From: VRUE01 sp963698085
GTDB lineage: Bacteria; Actinomycetota; Thermoleophilia; Solirubrobacterales; 70-9
Direction of reading: 5' to 3'
DNA: 64,000 nt
NCBI GenBank assembly: GCA_963698085.1
Contig: OY969122.1
Coordinates: 1,116,001 to 1,180,000 of the forward strand
Shown here piece by piece: positions 61,180 to 64,000 of this stretch. Positions within the stretch are counted from its first letter, which is position 1. Each line of letters opens with the position of its first letter. Both the position numbers and the translations under genes were made by a program. Below the pieces are notes generated by a model. It ran no database searches and was not told the origin of the DNA. It saw nothing but the letters and a program-made list of their open reading frames with translations.

Positions 61180-61868
61180 ATCGCGCTCGGGATCGGGGTT
61201 CACAGTCGGCACGGGTCTTGGTGCTCGGCTGCCTTGCCGCTCTAGTCGTCGGCCTGCTTCTCGGGCTGGTCTTCTCCTCCCCCTCGCCCCCCACCAGCGA
61301 CCGCGCCGCGGCACCTGCCAGTGCCGGCGCGGCGCGGTCGCTGGCCGGCGTGTCCGTCGGATTCCCGCGGACGCCAGCAGGGGCAGCGCAGGCAGTCGCC
61401 TCTTACCAGCGGGCCTTTGCCAGCCCGGAGGTCCTGCAGCCGGGAGAGCTTCGAGCGCGGATCGGGGTGGTGGCGACCCCTGACTACGCGCCGACGATGC
61501 TGGAAGTGAACTCGCCGGGGACGCGGCGGCTGGCGGCTGGACCCGTCGGCGTCGGGGTGAGGAAGGGGGTACAGACGCTCTACTCGAGTGTCCCGATCGG
61601 CTACCGGGTCGAGTCCTACGAACCGGGCCGGGCTCGGATTCTGACGTGGGGATTCACGCTGCTCGGCAACGCCTCATCCGTCGAGCCAGCCGCCTACTTC
61701 GGTCTTACGCACACGCTGGTCGTCTGGATAGATGGCCGCTGGCGGATCGCGGAGACGCGCGGTGGCTTCGGTCCAAGTCCGAGGCTGGCAACGTCTCCGG
61801 GTCCGCTCGGGGGCTACCGCGTCATCGACCTGGCGCGGCAACTTCGGAGCTACGAGCTTGCTCCGTAG
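61176..61868 (+). CDS. VirB8/TcpC-like conjugation membrane protein
   Basis: 230 residues: one N-terminal membrane helix (VLVLGCLAALVVGLLLGLVF, about 14-33), a short Ser/Pro/Ala linker and an extracytoplasmic domain with an NTF2-like pattern (AAQAVASYQRAFASPEVL, IGYRVESYEPGRARILTWGFTLLG, LVVWIDGRWRIAETRGGF). VirB8-type proteins assemble the inner part of the secretion channel. It overlaps the TrbL-like gene by 11 bp. Confidence 0.72.
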   Translation: MNRARDRGSQSARVLVLGCLAALVVGLLLGLVFSSPSPPTSDRAAAPASAGAARSLAGVSVGFPRTPAGAAQAVASYQRAFASPEVLQPGELRARIGVVATPDYAPTMLEVNSPGTRRLAAGPVGVGVRKGVQTLYSSVPIGYRVESYEPGRARILTWGFTLLGNASSVEPAAYFGLTHTLVVWIDGRWRIAETRGGFGPSPRLATSPGPLGGYRVIDLARQLRSYELAP

Positions 61869-63501
61869 TCTTCGGATAGCGCTGGTGGTCGTCGGCCTCG
61901 GTGTCCTGGTCACGCTCGGGCAGCCGTCGCCGAGCTCGGCCGATGCCAACGTCGTCTGCGACGTCGGCGGCGGGGTCGGCGGGGCGATCACGGGCGGCAT
62001 CGACGCCGTGACCGGGGGAATCGTCGGTGGAGGGAACCCCGCTCAGGACGTGTGCAACACCGTCACCGGCGCGGTGGGCGGCAGCATCAAGAACCCCGTC
62101 AGCGAGGCGCTGAAGGGCGTCCGCAACGGGATCTTCGAGGAGATCACGCAGTGGGTAAGCGACGGCGCGGCGTGGCTGATCGGGGAGGTGGTCAAGGGGA
62201 TAGAGGAGAGCACGACGCCGCAGCTGACGGCGAAAGGGTTCCTTTCGCAGTACGCCAAGATGGCGGCGATTGCCGCCCTGCTGGCGATGGCGATGCTTCT
62301 CTTGGCGGTGCTCGAGGGTGTCGCCCAGGGCAACGCCGGGATGCTGGTCCGGGTTGTCCTGGTCAATCTGCCGCTGGCGTTCATCGCGACGAGTGTCGGC
62401 TATGTCGTGGTTCAGCTGCTCCTGGTGGCGACGGACGGTCTGTGCGACGCGATCTCGAGCACCGCTGGTCGAAATAGCCAGCAGTTCTTTCATGGGGCGA
62501 TCAAAGGACTCAGCGACGTCGGTGGCGACGTCGGGGCGGCGACCGGGGGCGGTCCAGCCGGCGAAGCGGGAGGCAAGGTTGGGGCGCCCCTGTTCGTCAT
62601 CTTCCTCGCGGCGCTCATCGGCGCGTTCGCCGCCTTCCTGGTGTGGCTGGAGCTAATCATGCGCGACGCCGCGGTCTACGTCGTGGCGCTGTTCATGCCC
62701 TTTTCCCTGGCAGCGTCGATCTGGCCGCGGTGGATGGGGGCGCTGCGGCGGTCGGTCGAGTTGCTGTTGGTGGTGATCTCCTCGAAGTTCGTAATCGTCG
62801 CGATCATCTCGATGGCGGCGGCGCTGCTCGCCGACGGCGGCGATGGGGTGGAGCCGATCTTGGCGGCGTCGGCGCTGATGCTGATCTCCTGCTTCGCCCC
62901 CTTCGTCTTGATGAAGTTCGTGCCGTTTGCGGAGGGAGCGATGACGGCTGCATACAGTCGTCGCTCTGCTGCCGGAGGTGGGATCGGCGCTCTCCAGATG
63001 GCGAGCGACGTGGCGATCTTGCGGGGGATGGTCCGCTCGAACATGGGCGGCGGCGACTCGGGCGTGTCGATGTGGGACGCCGCCGGTGGTGGCGGTGGGA
63101 AAGGTGCGGGCCGACCTGGACCGGATCTCCCGCGGGGCGGCGGCGGTGCCGGTGGCAGCGGTGGCGGCGGTGTCGGTGGCGGTGCTGCGGGTGGTGGTGG
63201 CGGCGGTGCTGCCGCCGGTGGCGCAGCTGCGGGCGGTGCTGCGGGCGGTGGTGCGGGAGCGGCGGCAGCGGCGCCGGTGGCGGCACAGCGGGGAGCGCAG
63301 GCAGCAGGCAAGAAGCTAGAGCGCGCCGGGGGGAGCGGCCAGGGTCAGTCGGGCGACTCCGGGGCCGGTAGCGAGCGAAGTGGGAAGCCACCCGATCAAA
63401 GTCAGGGCTCAGGGGATAAGGGAGGCGGGAAGCAGTCGAGCGAAAAAATGCCGCGCCCGGCTCCTGACGGTCCAGGCCCGAAGCCGGAGGGATCCCGGTG
63501 A
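61858..63501 (+). CDS. TrbL/VirB6-like conjugation membrane protein
   Basis: 547 residues from TTG 61858. N-terminal signal-like helix (LRIALVVVGLGVLVTLG), a Gly-rich extracytoplasmic part (GGGVGGAITGGIDAVTGGIVGGG), then five or six membrane helices between about 128 and 356 (AAIAALLAMAMLLLAVLEG, LVNLPLAFIATSVGYVVVQLLLVA, LFVIFLAALIGAFAAFLVWLEL, YVVALFMPFSLAASIW, FVIVAIISMAAALLA, LMLISCFAPFVLMKFVPF). The tail from about 409 is extremely Gly/Ala-rich and then Lys/Ser/Gly-rich. This is the channel-forming VirB6/TrbL role. TTG is chosen to retain the helix and minimal overlap; no clear ribosome site is seen. Confidence 0.82.
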   Translation: MLRSLRIALVVVGLGVLVTLGQPSPSSADANVVCDVGGGVGGAITGGIDAVTGGIVGGGNPAQDVCNTVTGAVGGSIKNPVSEALKGVRNGIFEEITQWVSDGAAWLIGEVVKGIEESTTPQLTAKGFLSQYAKMAAIAALLAMAMLLLAVLEGVAQGNAGMLVRVVLVNLPLAFIATSVGYVVVQLLLVATDGLCDAISSTAGRNSQQFFHGAIKGLSDVGGDVGAATGGGPAGEAGGKVGAPLFVIFLAALIGAFAAFLVWLELIMRDAAVYVVALFMPFSLAASIWPRWMGALRRSVELLLVVISSKFVIVAIISMAAALLADGGDGVEPILAASALMLISCFAPFVLMKFVPFAEGAMTAAYSRRSAAGGGIGALQMASDVAILRGMVRSNMGGGDSGVSMWDAAGGGGGKGAGRPGPDLPRGGGGAGGSGGGGVGGGAAGGGGGGAAAGGAAAGGAAGGGAGAAAAAPVAAQRGAQAAGKKLERAGGSGQGQSGDSGAGSERSGKPPDQSQGSGDKGGGKQSSEKMPRPAPDGPGPKPEGSR

Positions 63502-64000
63502 GCGAGCGGAGGTATCACTTTGGCCCGCTAGAGCAGCGTGCGGTCGTCGGCCCGCTGCGGATTGGTCAGGTCGTGATCGTCGCCGGCGGTGGGGTCCTGG
63601 GGCTGCTCGCTCTTTACTCGATGCGAAGCGCCGCGGGTGTGCTGGTTGGGTTGATCGCGCTCGTCGGGGCGGTCGCGGCGATCTGTGTGCCGATCGGGGG
63701 GCGCACGCCGGAGGAGTGGGCGCCGGTCGTGGGCCGGTGGGTGTGGCGTCGGCGTCGCGCTGAAGCCGGGTACCGATCGGCGTCGCCGGAAGCGGGCACG
63801 CGCCTCGGTGCTGATGGGGAGGCTCGAGAAGACGTGTCGTTGCCGCCGGCTCTTGAGGGGCTGACGATGTTGGAGGTTCCTTATGGCTCTGCGGAGGTCG
63901 GAGTCATTGAGGATCGTCGGCTCGGGACGTTCACGACGGCGATGGCGGTGCGGGCGACGTCGTTTGCACTGCGCGATGCCGGGGAGCAGGAAGCGGCACT
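63498..64000 (+). CDS. SCO6880-like (PrgI-related) conjugation protein, cut by window edge
   Basis: The first 167 residues are visible. SERRYHFGPLEQRAVVGPLRIGQVVIVAGGGVLGLLALYSM and VLVGLIALVGAVAAICVPIGGRTPEEWAPVVGRW give the two closely spaced membrane helices and the R-x-PEEW motif typical of SCO6880-family proteins of actinobacterial conjugation loci. The following region (LPPALEGLTMLEVPYG...IEDRRLGTFTTAMAVRATSFAL) starts the cytoplasmic part. Overlaps the TrbL-like gene by 4 bp (GTGA). An ATPase gene is expected next. Confidence 0.85.
   Translation, partial: MSERRYHFGPLEQRAVVGPLRIGQVVIVAGGGVLGLLALYSMRSAAGVLVGLIALVGAVAAICVPIGGRTPEEWAPVVGRWVWRRRRAEAGYRSASPEAGTRLGADGEAREDVSLPPALEGLTMLEVPYGSAEVGVIEDRRLGTFTTAMAVRATSFALRDAGEQEAA

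Larger units (their letters stand above)
51796..64000. mobile_element. integrative conjugative element, left part (right end outside window)
   Basis: The element starts at the cut tRNA-Lys fragment and contains a tyrosine integrase, an excisionase-like HTH protein, wall hydrolases, a sigma factor, surface proteins and type IV secretion components through the right window edge. Gene order pilin-like, VirB8-like, TrbL-like, SCO6880-like is that of actinobacterial conjugation loci. All visible transcription units carry the same promoter-like motif. The relaxase, the coupling protein and the right attachment site lie beyond the window. Confidence 0.85.

Overview
The window is about 64 kb of high-GC DNA that reads as a Gram-positive-type actinobacterium, most likely of the class Thermoleophilia (Solirubrobacterales-like). 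The evidence is an HspR-regulated dnaK-grpE-dnaJ-hspR-clpB operon, an Ino1/phosphatidylinositol lipid cluster, a SugABC/LpqY-like sugar importer, frequent GTG/TTG and apparently leaderless starts, and secreted proteins with the N-terminal pattern (YANVVATLALFLALGSGGAYA) common in that class. The assignment is by recognition only; no rRNA gene is present.

Layout. 1-3167 (minus strand): argF, lgt, prmC and the 5' part of lysS, which runs off the left edge. 3186-6679 (plus): an EEP-family hydrolase, a Lys/Ala-rich phasin- or histone-like protein, an RlmD/TrmA-type RNA methyltransferase and a luciferase-like oxidoreductase. 6711-10122: an accessory-looking island of a methyltransferase diverging from an adenosylhomocysteinase-like protein coupled to a VOC protein. 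10141-15814 (minus): a UDG-family protein and an inositol-lipid group (PHP fusion, Ino1, CDP-alcohol phosphotransferase, AUR1-like PAP2 enzyme, hydrolase). 15848-18140: endonuclease III, a cytochrome c and a secreted EEP protein. 18334-25064: the chaperone operon. 25108-26467: a RES/Xre toxin-antitoxin module. 26625-29053: a VirB8/NTF2-like membrane protein plus a lytic transglycosylase. 29246-51026: de novo purine genes on the plus strand (purD, E, B, C, S, Q, L, F, N, H) interrupted by VapBC, a P450, a sugar ABC transporter, an MFS remnant and others; purM and purK are not seen.

From 51754 to the right edge lies the left part of an integrative conjugative element (ICE). It starts at a 3' fragment of a tRNA-Lys(TTT) gene, followed by a tyrosine integrase, an excisionase-like HTH gene, a cell-wall hydrolase operon, a sigma factor with a membrane and Pro/Glu-rich extension, secreted Ig-like, LysM and nuclease proteins, and type IV secretion genes (pilin-like, VirB8-like, TrbL/VirB6-like, SCO6880-like). 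The most interesting observation is that all four recognisable transcription starts of this element share one two-block motif, CGATGCAA-N13-TGGACA, which I did not notice elsewhere in the window. I infer that the element's own sigma factor drives integration, wall hydrolysis and conjugation as one regulon.

The chromosomal part also carries several palindromic repeats: a 164-bp MITE-like element that overlaps the lysS start codon, two 119-bp hairpins of equal length with compensatory changes, a hairpin bounded by the stop codons of purF and its convergent neighbour, and a 45-bp palindrome inserted in frame in argF. All coordinates were read by eye; no similarity search, folding or composition calculation was run.
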